Shown: positions 1-7,950 of the stretch, one piece after another | Layout: each line of letters begins with the position of its first letter | Position numbering within the stretch: the stretch's first letter is position 1 | Assembly (NCBI GenBank): GCA_040902925.1 | Contig: JBBDWJ010000139.1 | Coordinates: 1 to 33,929, forward strand | Direction: 5' to 3' | Origin: JBBDWJ01 sp040902925 | Lineage (GTDB): Bacteria; Acidobacteriota; Terriglobia; Bryobacterales; UBA6623 | Length of the DNA stretch: 33,929 nt | Notes under the pieces: generated by a model | Told to the model about the DNA's origin: nothing | The model's input: only the letters and a program-made list of their open reading frames with translations | Databases searched by the model: none | Program-made: the position numbers and the translations under genes

Positions 1-615
1 GACTCGAAGTTGGACTTGGCCCTGGCCGTGAACGCGGCGCGCGCCGATGCCGGGCTCGGCCCGCTCGCTCACGAGACGATCTATTCCTACGTTGGCAATG
101 GCGCTCCGGTGCTGATCCAAAAATCGCTTGGCCCTGACGTAGACGAGGAGCAGGTGAATCAAAGCCTGCAGTTTTTTCTGGACTACTACCGCGAGCACAT
201 GCTCGACAACACGTGCCTTTATCCGGGTGTAGCCGAGGCGCTCGAGAAATGGACCGGGGATAAGAAGCTCGCGGTGCTCACCAACAAGCCGGAACGGTTC
301 AGCAAGATGATACTCGATGGACTCGGCGTCGGCAGCCGCTTCGCGCGGGTCTATGGGGGCAATACGTTCGCGACCAAAAAGCCCGATCCCGAGGGACTGA
401 ACCGCCTCACCGACGAGTTCGGCGCCCTACCTTCGCGCACGCTAATGGTAGGGGATAGCGCGGTGGACGTGCTGACGGCGCGCAACGCCGGCGTCCCCAG
501 TTGCGGCGTGACCTACGGCCTGCAGCCCGAAACCTTCGAGCAGCACCCGCCCGATCTGCTCGTCGACCGAATGGAAGACCTGGTGGAGATTCTCTGTAAC
601 GGCCGCCAACGCTGA
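1..615 (+). CDS. gph: HAD-family phosphatase, phosphoglycolate phosphatase-like (5' truncated by window)
   Basis: The reading frame is open from base 1, so the true start and the nucleophile motif (DxDGT) lie upstream of the window. What remains is the rest of a HAD hydrolase: a helical cap region, the motif II segment VLTNKPERF, motif III lysine in KKPDPEG, and motif IV MVGDSAVDV, which supplies the acidic Mg-binding residues. The family (Gph/PGPase and close relatives) dephosphorylates 2-phosphoglycolate or similar small phosphates in the cytosol. The visible length of about 204 residues plus a missing N-terminus of 10-20 fits the usual 215-230. It converges with the oxidoreductase gene, with 13 bases between the stops. 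Substrate cannot be told from the sequence; another small HAD phosphatase (for example pyrophosphatase PpaX) is possible. Confidence 0.85.
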   Translation, partial: DSKLDLALAVNAARADAGLGPLAHETIYSYVGNGAPVLIQKSLGPDVDEEQVNQSLQFFLDYYREHMLDNTCLYPGVAEALEKWTGDKKLAVLTNKPERFSKMILDGLGVGSRFARVYGGNTFATKKPDPEGLNRLTDEFGALPSRTLMVGDSAVDVLTARNAGVPSCGVTYGLQPETFEQHPPDLLVDRMEDLVEILCNGRQR

Positions 616-628
616 CGAACGAGCGGTG

Positions 629-1774
629 CTACGGGACGCTGACCCAGCCGCCCTGCTTCGAGCTTGCCAAGACAGCCTCGACCACCCGTAATTGCCGCAA
701 GCCGGCCTCGAACGACGGCAACTCGGCGGCCTTCGAGCGGTCTCGAATCGCCGCGTAAAAGCGCCGGAAAAACTGCTTGAAGGTATCGCCGTAGCCTTCG
801 GCGTGGCCGCCCGGCAGATCGGCGAAACCGCGGGCGCCCTCATCGAGTAGGGAAGGATCTTTGATCAATAGTTCGTTGTTGCCATCGCGGCGGCCGATCC
901 AAAGCTCGTTCGGATTCTCTCCGTCCCAGGCGACTCCGCATTGCGTGCCGTAGATTTCCATCAGCAGCCGGTTCTTGCGGCCGGCAGCGACTTGGTTGAT
1001 CGTGAAAGCGCCGCGCGCGCGCCCCTCGAAACGCAGCAAGATCGCGCCGTAGTCTTCGGTATTGATGGGGCGATCCTCGTAGTCCTCTGGCTTGAGCAGT
1101 TTTCCCGCGTAAGTCTCGATGGCTTTTTTGGGCTTTTTGCGCACCGGATGCCAGGTCGCCAGCTCCGCGCAAACGGCCGCGATCTTCATTCCCGTGACGT
1201 GCTCTACCATGTCGCACCAATGTGAGCCGATGTCGGCCATCGCGCGCGAATTGCCGCCGACTTCCGGCTCCAGACGCCAGTTGTAGTCGGTGGCGTAGAA
1301 CAGCCAATCCTGGGAGTAGGTGCCCTGCACTGCCAGCACTTCGCCGGTGGCGCCCGACTGCACCATGCGCCGCATCTGCTGCACGTTGGGGTAGAAGCGA
1401 AGGTTGTAGCTGGTGGCGTGCACCACGCCCTTTGCCTTCGCCGCCGCCACAAGTCCCTCTGCTTCCTTCGCGCTCATCGCCAGCGGCTTTTCGCAGATCA
1501 CGTTCTTACCCGCTTCGATGGCGTCTTTCGCGATTGCGAAGTGGGTGTTGTTGGGTGTGCAAATGTGAACCGCTTGGATCGAGGAATCCGCCAGCAGCTC
1601 CTTGTAGTCGCCTACCGCCCGGGCTATGCCGAGCTGCTCTCCAAACTGCTTGGCCAGCTCCGCCGATTGGTCGGCAATCGCGGCCAATTCCACATCCGGC
1701 TGCCGGCGAATGCTTTCCACGTGGACACGCCCGACAAACCCGGTCCCAATAACAGCGGTTTTGATCTTTTCCAC
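629..1774 (-). CDS. Gfo/Idh/MocA family NAD(P)-dependent oxidoreductase
   Basis: The 381-residue protein has the two-domain layout of the family. An N-terminal Rossmann fold carries the dinucleotide motif GTGFVG at residues 10-15, followed by EKP at 95-97, whose lysine is a catalytic signature. A C-terminal alpha/beta domain has D181 and H185 in ADIGSHW, matching the usual catalytic Asp/His pair. Such enzymes oxidise or reduce sugars, inositols and related polyols. No signal peptide is seen, so it is cytosolic. The start is GTG, chosen because AGGGGA lies 8 bases upstream and the protein begins directly at the Rossmann strand. It is a single gene, divergent from a small membrane protein. Substrate is not predictable. 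Confidence 0.9.
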   Translation of the reverse strand: MEKIKTAVIGTGFVGRVHVESIRRQPDVELAAIADQSAELAKQFGEQLGIARAVGDYKELLADSSIQAVHICTPNNTHFAIAKDAIEAGKNVICEKPLAMSAKEAEGLVAAAKAKGVVHATSYNLRFYPNVQQMRRMVQSGATGEVLAVQGTYSQDWLFYATDYNWRLEPEVGGNSRAMADIGSHWCDMVEHVTGMKIAAVCAELATWHPVRKKPKKAIETYAGKLLKPEDYEDRPINTEDYGAILLRFEGRARGAFTINQVAAGRKNRLLMEIYGTQCGVAWDGENPNELWIGRRDGNNELLIKDPSLLDEGARGFADLPGGHAEGYGDTFKQFFRRFYAAIRDRSKAAELPSFEAGLRQLRVVEAVLASSKQGGWVSVP

Positions 1775-1922
1775 CTTCGTGATCCCCTAGCTTGTTCTGA
1801 ATGAAGACAATACAGCGCAACATGGCTGTCGAAGCCGACCCCCAGTGTATCAAGCCGCTCGAGCCGTTTTTCTTTGCAGAGATTTTCCCAGTACTCCGAT
1901 ATGGTACTTTTATGGTACGTTT

Positions 1923-2261
1923 ATGATCATGCGGGTCATGGTTCGGCTCAGAACCCCCCCGGAATGCAAGCTGATGCCGGGTCGCCGCCCCAATCGCGGG
2001 CAGGCGCTGATGTTCGCCCTGACCCTGGCCGGCAGCGGCCTGCTGTGCTTCGCCATCTGTCTTTGGCGTTGGTGTTTCGACCTGGAACTCGTAGCGTTCT
2101 TCCCCTTGCACCAGGGCATGCTCTCGCGCTGGCAGGTCTGGTTTGGTCTGGGCCTTGCCCTTCATCTGATGGCGTCGCCTTTGGTCAGCTACGCCGTGGG
2201 GGATTCCCGGCCGGAGGCTTTCGACCGCCGCTTTCAGCTTCCCGACCGCCGGGCGCACTGA
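1923..2261 (+). CDS. Small two-helix membrane protein, unknown function
   Basis: This 112-residue frame is not recognised, but it has a plausible membrane layout. A basic N-terminus precedes a hydrophobic helix at about residues 28-48 and a second at about 71-92, with an aromatic loop between them and a charged tail. An ATG at 1923 is chosen because it puts the basic segment before helix 1; an ATG at 1938 is equally possible and neither has a good ribosome-binding site. The region just upstream (about 1866-1930) is clearly more AT-rich than its surroundings and repeats TATGGTAC twice, as expected of promoter DNA. Overlapping frames on both strands are also open, so the call is tentative. Confidence 0.45.
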   Translation: MIMRVMVRLRTPPECKLMPGRRPNRGQALMFALTLAGSGLLCFAICLWRWCFDLELVAFFPLHQGMLSRWQVWFGLGLALHLMASPLVSYAVGDSRPEAFDRRFQLPDRRAH

Positions 2262-2360
2262 CGCCGTTTTTCGCGCCTGTCACTTGGCGCAGCCTTCCGG
2301 TTCGGCTCTCCATTCCTGAACACCGGCGAGCTGGCATCAAGACTTCTGATTCGAATTTTC

Positions 2361-3473
2361 TTATACCCTGGCCCTCCCGGCCGCCACTCGCGAAACGGCG
2401 TTCACGAGCTTGCGGTAAGGGATCCGGTCCAGCCCATCCACCATCACGATTTCGCCTTCGCGCCAGGAGCTGTAATACCACCGCCGCAACATGGCCAGAT
2501 GATCCGAGCGCTCCTGCGTCGTGCCGGTCGAAAACTTTAACTCGCCGAGCGCCTCGCGCAGCCGCCGGTCCAGGGAAATCGAACGGCCATCCTCAATGCC
2601 ATAGCAAAACGCGACTTTAGGCTGCAGAAATCCCTGGTTCACGAACCAGAGGTCAACCGACTCGGCTTCCAAGGATTTCTGAACCACAACGGCGAAAAGG
2701 GCATCGAGATCTCGCGCCAACTCGTCTTTCAGCTTGAGGGTCTCGCCGATTTTCTCCAGGCGCTTATGGAGACGAGCAGCCTCCTCAAATTCCAGCGCGG
2801 CGCTTGCCTCTTCGCGCGCTTGCTCGACTTGACGCACCAGCGATTGGCCTTCTGTTTCCAGGAACTCGATCACGCGCCCGACTTCCGCTTGGTATTCGGC
2901 GTCGCTGCACTGAACCTGGCAGGGCCGCAGACACATATCCATCTCACCGTAGATGCAGCCGGGATGCTCGGGGTGGGGTTCGAGATCCTCCTGGCAGCGG
3001 CGAATCTTAAAGAGATCGAGAAACGCGCTTTCGAACCGTTCGGCCGTCGCCCGATTCAAAAACGGGCCGAAGAACAAAGCGCGGCTGCGGGTGAGCTGCG
3101 TGGTGATATATGTGCGCGGAAAGCGATTCCCGAGGTATGCCTTCACAAACGGAGGAACGCGCAGCTTGAGATAGCGGCGATAGTCCTCGGGCATATGGCG
3201 CCGCGCCAATTCATAGAGTACGAGCGACGATTCGAACGGCGAGCCCGTCGGCTGATAGGAAATCTCTTCCACCGCGGCCGCAAGATTTGCAAGCCGCGAG
3301 CCCTCTGCGCGCGGCCGCAGCATCCGTTTGAGCCGGCGGCGCAGAAAACCAGTCCGCCCTAGGTAGGGACGCCCCTGCGCGAAGCGCAGCAAAAACACGC
3401 CCGCCGCATCGGGCACGGCCTCGAAATCCAACTGGCGGTCCGCCGGCACGGGAAGATGAGAGGAAAGCTCCAT
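2361..3473 (-). CDS. UvrC-like short endonuclease (GIY-YIG plus UVR domain, no RNase H domain)
   Basis: The 370-residue protein matches the N-terminal half of the excinuclease subunit UvrC. The GIY-YIG fold appears as GVF (25-27) and YLG (37-39), followed by arginines 45-47 and glutamates 81 and 88. Cysteines 160, 173, 181 and 185 have nearly the spacing of the UvrC cysteine cluster, which I recall as an iron-sulfur site in E. coli UvrC. A UVR motif (about 225-245, EFEEAARLHKRL) would contact UvrB. Full UvrC is about 600 residues and ends with an RNase H-like nuclease and helix-hairpin-helix domains; both are absent. It is longer than E. coli Cho, which lacks the UVR motif. It probably makes only the 3' incision at bulky lesions, or regulates UvrB. 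It is divergent from the next gene by 125 bases. Confidence 0.85.
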   Translation of the reverse strand: MELSSHLPVPADRQLDFEAVPDAAGVFLLRFAQGRPYLGRTGFLRRRLKRMLRPRAEGSRLANLAAAVEEISYQPTGSPFESSLVLYELARRHMPEDYRRYLKLRVPPFVKAYLGNRFPRTYITTQLTRSRALFFGPFLNRATAERFESAFLDLFKIRRCQEDLEPHPEHPGCIYGEMDMCLRPCQVQCSDAEYQAEVGRVIEFLETEGQSLVRQVEQAREEASAALEFEEAARLHKRLEKIGETLKLKDELARDLDALFAVVVQKSLEAESVDLWFVNQGFLQPKVAFCYGIEDGRSISLDRRLREALGELKFSTGTTQERSDHLAMLRRWYYSSWREGEIVMVDGLDRIPYRKLVNAVSRVAAGRARV

Positions 3474-3598
3474 GGGGAGACAACTCTACGAGCGTAACGC
3501 AACGCGCGCGAAAGTCGAGATGGATGAAAGGGAGACCGCTCACGCCTCGGGCTGGGCGACTGGAACACCGGCGAGTCTGCAAGGTAGAGTGAACGAGT

Positions 3599-4513
3599 AT
3601 GGTCGCGCTTGGATTAACGCTGACGGCCGCAGCAGTTCTGACCTTGCTGACCTTGTTCCTGCGCGCGCCCAAAGCCGCGCCGTATCCGCGCTACGGCTTG
3701 GTTGGGCTAGCGATCATCGCTATAGCCGAGATGCTGCTATTTCTCCGCGTGGATTTCGTCGCCATCTTCTTCACCCCGATTTGTTGGACCGGCTACATCC
3801 TCGTCGTCGACGCCGCTGTATTTCGAGTACGCGGCCGTTCACTGCTGCGAACCGAGCCGCAGGCCTTTGTGTGGATGGCCGTGCTATCCATCTTTCTTTG
3901 GCTGATCTTCGAGGCCTACAACCTGGAGCTCAGAAACTGGACCTACGTCGGGCTGCCTCGCAACGAGCTCGTGCGCTACCTGGGCTACGGCTGGTCGTTT
4001 GCGACAATCTGGCCGGCGGTTCTCGAAACAGCGGAATTTCTGCTTGCTACGTTGTTTCGCGGGCGCGGGCCGGCGCCGCCTCCGCCCCAGCCTCGCAAGG
4101 CAACAACGGTTTGGATCGTCATCGGCCTGGCCATGCTCGTCTTTCCGCTACTGGCGCGCTTCGACGTGCAGACCTACTTGTTCGGCCTCGTCTGGCTCGG
4201 TTTTATTCTCACCATCGACCCCCTGAACTACCGCGCCCAACGGCCAAGCTTGTTGGGCGATCTGATGCAAGGCTATCGCGCGCGGACCTGGGCGCTGCTG
4301 CTCGCCGGCTGCCTATGCGGCATCGTGTGGGAGTTTTGGAACTATTGGGCCACGGGAAAATGGTTTTATATTTTCCCGATCCTCGAGCAATATCGGATCT
4401 TCGAGATGCCCGTGCCGGGGTACCTGGGGTTCCCGGCATTCGCGTTGGAAGTTTTTGCGATGTATGTTTTTGCAACCGGCGCGCTGAAGCTCGAATTCTA
4501 CGAGTTGCGATGA
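3599..4513 (+). CDS. Polytopic membrane protein built from two homologous halves
   Basis: This 304-residue integral membrane protein has about eight hydrophobic segments and no known catalytic motif that I recognise. It is an internal duplication: residues about 33-150 and about 171-290 align along their whole length. Shared landmarks are CWTGYILVVD (62-71) with VWLGFILTID (198-207), SLL (81-83 and 217-219), FEAYN (104-108) with WEFWN (244-248), W-x-Y before a proline, and YLGY (127-130) with YLGF (275-278). A proline-rich linker (158-165) joins the halves. The ATG at 3599 begins directly with the first hydrophobic helix. Paired acidic residues in the repeats (D71/D207, E105/E245) would lie near the membrane. 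Function is unknown; a small-molecule carrier or enzyme is possible. Confidence 0.8.
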   Translation: MVALGLTLTAAAVLTLLTLFLRAPKAAPYPRYGLVGLAIIAIAEMLLFLRVDFVAIFFTPICWTGYILVVDAAVFRVRGRSLLRTEPQAFVWMAVLSIFLWLIFEAYNLELRNWTYVGLPRNELVRYLGYGWSFATIWPAVLETAEFLLATLFRGRGPAPPPPQPRKATTVWIVIGLAMLVFPLLARFDVQTYLFGLVWLGFILTIDPLNYRAQRPSLLGDLMQGYRARTWALLLAGCLCGIVWEFWNYWATGKWFYIFPILEQYRIFEMPVPGYLGFPAFALEVFAMYVFATGALKLEFYELR

Positions 4514-4729
4514 CTGGAATGTGCGGTTCCGGCCAGACGGAGTGGCCGTCACAAGCAGGCGATTCCAACGGTTCACCCCGCGGGGAGGGGAGATCGCCCC
4601 GGATCGGCCCCTGATAGGCTCGGCGCGGCCGCGATCGGATTCCAGAACAGAACCCGCCTCAGCGCGCGATGCCGTGACGGTTGGATGAATGCCCGCCTAG
4701 GCGTCCGGCGCGAGATCGAAGCAAGGCAG

Positions 4730-5425
4730 TCAATGGCGCTCGAAAAACAACTGGAATTCGTCAAGAACACGGACAGCGAGTTCATCCGTTCCGAGCCCCG
4801 CGGACTTCGCGGGAACCAGGCTGTGCCCGGCCGCTTCGATGGAAACCAGATGCGTCTTGACGGGAATCAGGCGTAGCGCCGTTTCCATTTCCTCGCGCGT
4901 TCCGAAAGGGTCCTGCGCCCCGTGAAAGAACAGCGCCGGTACTTGCAGTTGTGGGAAATGGGCGGTGCGCTTTTTCTCAGGCGCCTTCGGAGGATGCAGC
5001 GGATAGGAGAGCAGGACCAGACCGTCAGCTATCGTGGAATCCTCGGCTGCGAGCATCGTGGCCTGGCGGCCACCGTAGGATTGCCCTCCCAAAAAGATGT
5101 TGCCCGAAACGATTCGCCGCAGCGCCCCGGTAGCCGAGCGAAGACCGGCTCGATCCTTATCCTTCGCCGCGCCGGAAGGGTGCGGAGGTCCCTGGCGCCC
5201 CTGCCGGAAGGGAAGGTCACATCGCAGTACGGCAATGCCGGCTTCGGCGAAACGCGTTGCGATGCTCACAAGCAGGCGTGAACCGCAGTTGCCGCCGGCT
5301 CCATGCGTCAGGACCAATCCCGCGCCGTTGCCGGCGCGCGGCTTATGAAGAAAGCCGCGAATCGGGGGTTGGTCCGCCGGGTCTTCGGCGAATGGTTCCG
5401 CGAGCGGTGCGTTCGTCTTAGCCAA
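4730..5425 (-). CDS. Alpha/beta hydrolase of the KANL3/Tex30-like type
   Basis: A 231-residue cytosolic alpha/beta hydrolase. The oxyanion-hole strand LTHGAGG (39-45), the nucleophile elbow GQSYGG with Ser116, an acid at Asp172 (GAQDPFG) and His201 (AAGHSL) form a complete catalytic triad in the right order. The pattern HGAGG plus GQSYGGR is typical of the dienelactone-hydrolase/Tex30 branch, whose bacterial members are uncharacterised. Translation seems to begin at TTG (5425): AAGGA lies nine bases upstream and no better start exists. It follows the DoxX gene by 27 bases and is probably its operon partner. Substrate is unknown, presumably an ester or lactone. Confidence 0.85.
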   Translation of the reverse strand: MAKTNAPLAEPFAEDPADQPPIRGFLHKPRAGNGAGLVLTHGAGGNCGSRLLVSIATRFAEAGIAVLRCDLPFRQGRQGPPHPSGAAKDKDRAGLRSATGALRRIVSGNIFLGGQSYGGRQATMLAAEDSTIADGLVLLSYPLHPPKAPEKKRTAHFPQLQVPALFFHGAQDPFGTREEMETALRLIPVKTHLVSIEAAGHSLVPAKSAGLGTDELAVRVLDEFQLFFERH

Positions 5426-5452
5426 GCGCCCGGATCCTTCAAGCGGTCCCGC

Positions 5453-5836
5453 TTATTTTGCGCGCCGGCGTAGCCCGTCAACCGAAAAACTTCCACCGCC
5501 GTTCGCCCACAGAAACAGAAAAACGAAGCAGTAGAGCACGGCCAGCTCGCCGCGATTTTCGATCGGCCAAAAAGGCGTCGGGCCGTGCGCCATAAAATAC
5601 GCGACAGCCATCAGACCCGAGAGCACGAAAGCCACCGGCTTGGTAAAGATGCCAAACAGAATCATCAGGCCGCCGAAAAATTCCAGCACACCGGCCAGGC
5701 CTCGCAGCGAAACCATATCCCCAACGGCTTCACCGCCAAGCGCTCCAAACAACTTCTGCGCTCCATGCTGCAGGAATAAGAATCCTGCCATGATGCGCAG
5801 CAGATTCAGCGCAATCTCTCCCCACTTAACGCTCAA
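5453..5836 (-). CDS. DoxX family membrane protein
   Basis: A 127-residue protein with four transmembrane helices and DoxX family hallmarks: LLRIMAGFLFLQHGAQKLFG near the N-terminus, a central GGLMILFGIFTKPVA segment, and a final helix LYCFVFLFLWANGGG followed by a short basic tail. DoxX proteins sit in the inner membrane; a few act in oxidative-stress membrane complexes, but most have no known activity. The frame can be extended to a GTG at 5857, but AAGGAGGA lies inside that extension and is ideally placed 7 bases before TTG at 5836, so 5836 is taken as the start. It lies between an exported TIM-barrel gene and an alpha/beta hydrolase, all on the same strand. Confidence 0.9.
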   Translation of the reverse strand: MSVKWGEIALNLLRIMAGFLFLQHGAQKLFGALGGEAVGDMVSLRGLAGVLEFFGGLMILFGIFTKPVAFVLSGLMAVAYFMAHGPTPFWPIENRGELAVLYCFVFLFLWANGGGSFSVDGLRRRAK

Positions 5837-5911
5837 CCCGGCTCCTCCTTGGTGCACAAGCTACGTGGTTAACAGCTACGCGCCGTGGCGCGAAGGTCGA
5901 TGACGAATCGG

Positions 5912-6781
5912 CTAGCTCTTCAGCTCCAGCAAGCGATTCACGCGTTGGTAAACATCGGTCAGATACGCCCGGTCACCGCCGCGTAGCTCCACCGTCGCTT
6001 GTCCGGTGTATCCGGCGTCGGCGAATGCCTTGGTCACTTCCGGCCAGTTCACATCGCCATCGCCCAAGTCCACAAAACCATTGCGCCGCGAGTAGTCCTT
6101 GAGGTGAACCTTCACAATGCGTTTTCCCAGTGCGCGGATCCAGTGTTCCGGCACGCCGTAGTGAACAATGTTGCCGACGTCGAAATAGGCCTTCACCAGC
6201 GGATGTTTGAATTCATCCACATACTGGACGAAATCGCGCGGCGTCAGCAGAAACTTGTTCCATACCTCTTCCATCGCGATGATCACATTGAGCTTTTCCG
6301 CCTCGGGAAGCAGCTTGCGGACCTGCGCCTCCGAGCGCTCCCATGCCTGCTCATACGTGGTGTCTTCTCTCACCACCGCGGGCACCAGCAGCACGGCGTC
6401 CGCGCCGTAGAGCTTGGCCTGCCGTAGCGACATGCGCATGCCCTCGAGGCTCAACTCGACATCCTTGGGATCTGGGCTGGAAAGCGGATGATCCCAGTGC
6501 CGCATGTTCATCACGGAATGAATCTTCAGACCCGCCTTGTCCGCGGCTTCCTTGATTTCGCGCGCTTCGGTATCCTGCTCGACCGTGCGCACTTCCATGT
6601 AGCGGAACCCGATATCGACGGCCAGTTGGAACCGCTCCAGATAGGAAAGCTCTCGCGGCAGCATGGTAATCAGCACGGAAGGCGTGATCTGTCCCTGCTG
6701 CGCGGAAGCGCTGCGGGCCGCTCCCGCCGCGAGAGCCGCCAACGCTCCGGCCTGGGACAGGATTTGTCGCCGAGTCATCAT
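5912..6781 (-). CDS. Tat-exported sugar phosphate isomerase/epimerase-like TIM barrel protein
   Basis: The 289-residue protein starts with a twin-arginine signal (MMTRRQILSQAG, a hydrophobic alanine-rich stretch, then ASAQ as cleavage site near residue 27). The rest is an AP-endonuclease-2-type TIM barrel (IolE/xylose-isomerase-like). It has the expected metal-site segments MEEVWNKF, YFDVGN, KVHLKDYS and a late ATVELRGGD. The family isomerises or epimerises sugars or cleaves related substrates with a divalent metal; export through Tat suggests cofactor-loaded folding before transport to the periplasm. The frame extends to a TTG at 6796, but GAGGAAG sits inside that stretch, 6 bases before the ATG at 6781, which fixes the start. 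It is first in a minus-strand cluster with DoxX and a hydrolase. Confidence 0.85.
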   Translation of the reverse strand: MMTRRQILSQAGALAALAAGAARSASAQQGQITPSVLITMLPRELSYLERFQLAVDIGFRYMEVRTVEQDTEAREIKEAADKAGLKIHSVMNMRHWDHPLSSPDPKDVELSLEGMRMSLRQAKLYGADAVLLVPAVVREDTTYEQAWERSEAQVRKLLPEAEKLNVIIAMEEVWNKFLLTPRDFVQYVDEFKHPLVKAYFDVGNIVHYGVPEHWIRALGKRIVKVHLKDYSRRNGFVDLGDGDVNWPEVTKAFADAGYTGQATVELRGGDRAYLTDVYQRVNRLLELKS

Positions 6782-7090
6782 CTTTCTTCCTCGCAAAATC
6801 TTAGGGTGTTCGCCGTAGCGCCCGGATGGGCTCCTTCACGCTTCTAGACACGCTAACATTCCGGGCGCCTCTCCAGCCACCGATCGGCCCTGTTTAGCCC
6901 ATGTAAGTTTTACTCTATCGGGCAGATTCGAAGGAACAAAATCGCTTTCTTGAACGCCGTCAGCTTCCTCTGTAACATGGATAGCTTCTTTGAAATCAAA
7001 AGGATGTAGTACGAATTTGGTAATGGCCCGCTGCATGCTAATTTCAACACCGATCGAGATCTCCGGTAAAGGGAGAAGGAAGGGTAAACA
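6782..7090. other. Divergent intergenic region (309 bases)
   Basis: No gene is supported here; it separates the minus-strand TIM-barrel gene from the plus-strand OmpA lipoprotein gene. It holds a 9-base inverted repeat (GCGCCCGGA at 6818-6826 and its complement at 6860-6868, 33 bases apart). A weak sigma-70-like pair is also present for the rightward gene: TTGAAC at 6950-6955 and TAACAT at 6973-6978, with a 17-base spacer. The promoter match is four of six bases in each box, so it is only a candidate. Confidence 0.4.
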
Positions 7091-7855
7091 ATGAGTACTC
7101 CACGAATGACCGTGATGTTGGGCGCCGCGGCCCTGACTTTGCTGAGCGCCGGATGCGCGACCAAAGGCTATGTAAACAAGACTTTGGACCCCGTCGACCA
7201 GCGTGTCGGCAAAGTTGAGCAGGCGAGCAGCGAAAACCGCAGCAGCATCGAACAGTTGGAAAAGGGCGTTGCCCGCGTTGATGAGCGGGCGATGGCCGCC
7301 GACGGCAAGGCCGAAGATGCCTCCCGTCAGGCTCAGGAAGCCGGCCGCCAGGCGCAAGATGCCGGGCAGCGGGCCGACGGCGCACGCCAGATTGCCGACA
7401 ACAACCAGTCGCAGGTCCAAGGCCTGTCGACTAAAATCGACAACCTGGACAACTACCGCCTCGTTGCCACCAAGTCGGTTCAATTCGCTTTCAATCGCCA
7501 TGAGTTGACCGACGAAGCTAAGGCCACCCTGGACGAAGCCACCAGCGGCCTGCAGGATCGTACGAACTACGTCATCGAAATTCGCGGCTTCACCGATTCC
7601 GTGGGGAACGGCAACTACAATTTGCAGCTCAGCCAAAAGCGGGCTGACGCCGTCCTACGCTACCTGACCGTTGAGCACAGTGTGCCGCTCTATCGGGTGC
7701 ACATGATCGGCGTAGGCGATGTCGAACCCGTGGCCGACAACAAGACCAAGGAAGGCCGCGAACAAAACCGCCGCGTCGAGCTCCGGCTCTTCGCAGCCGC
7801 GGTGGATGGCGCCAGTAATCTCCAAGCTGCTAGAACGACGCAAGAAGAAGAATAA
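7091..7855 (+). CDS. OmpA-family outer membrane lipoprotein with coiled-coil stalk
   Basis: The 254-residue protein has a lipoprotein signal with lipobox LSAGC (Cys22 is the lipidated residue). An Ala/Gln/Asp-rich heptad region (about 35-120) is likely coiled coil, and a C-terminal OmpA-like peptidoglycan-binding domain spans about 125-236. In that domain GFTDSVG (167-172), NLQLSQKRA (177-185) and NRRVEL (227-232) carry the conserved diaminopimelate-binding Asp and Arg. It therefore tethers the outer membrane to the cell wall, in the manner of Pal or Lpp-OmpA hybrids. GGAAGGG six bases before the ATG supports the start. It stands alone, ends at a strong terminator, and is evidence for a diderm envelope. 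Confidence 0.92.
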   Translation: MSTPRMTVMLGAAALTLLSAGCATKGYVNKTLDPVDQRVGKVEQASSENRSSIEQLEKGVARVDERAMAADGKAEDASRQAQEAGRQAQDAGQRADGARQIADNNQSQVQGLSTKIDNLDNYRLVATKSVQFAFNRHELTDEAKATLDEATSGLQDRTNYVIEIRGFTDSVGNGNYNLQLSQKRADAVLRYLTVEHSVPLYRVHMIGVGDVEPVADNKTKEGREQNRRVELRLFAAAVDGASNLQAARTTQEEE

Positions 7856-7884
7856 CCAGACTGTCCACGACGCCGCTAAAACAT

Positions 7885-7950
7885 ACCGCGGCCAGGTCAT
7901 TCGGAGGCTCCGAGGAGCTTTCGGGAGGCTTGGCCGCGGTTCTTTTTTTT
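7885..7950 (+). terminator. Rho-independent terminator after the OmpA lipoprotein gene
   Basis: A perfect 10-base stem (ACCGCGGCCA at 7885-7894 pairing with 7931-7940) is followed at once by TCTTTTTTTT at 7941-7950. The loop contains a smaller nested hairpin (TCGGAG/CTCCGA, 7901-7913). Stem plus U-tract is the textbook arrangement, 30 bases after the stop codon. Confidence 0.9.

Noticed and set aside
6836..7636. A 266-codon minus-strand frame opposite the OmpA lipoprotein gene.
   Set aside because: The plus strand encodes a full lipoprotein signal and OmpA domain; the opposite frame has no motif and no start signal.
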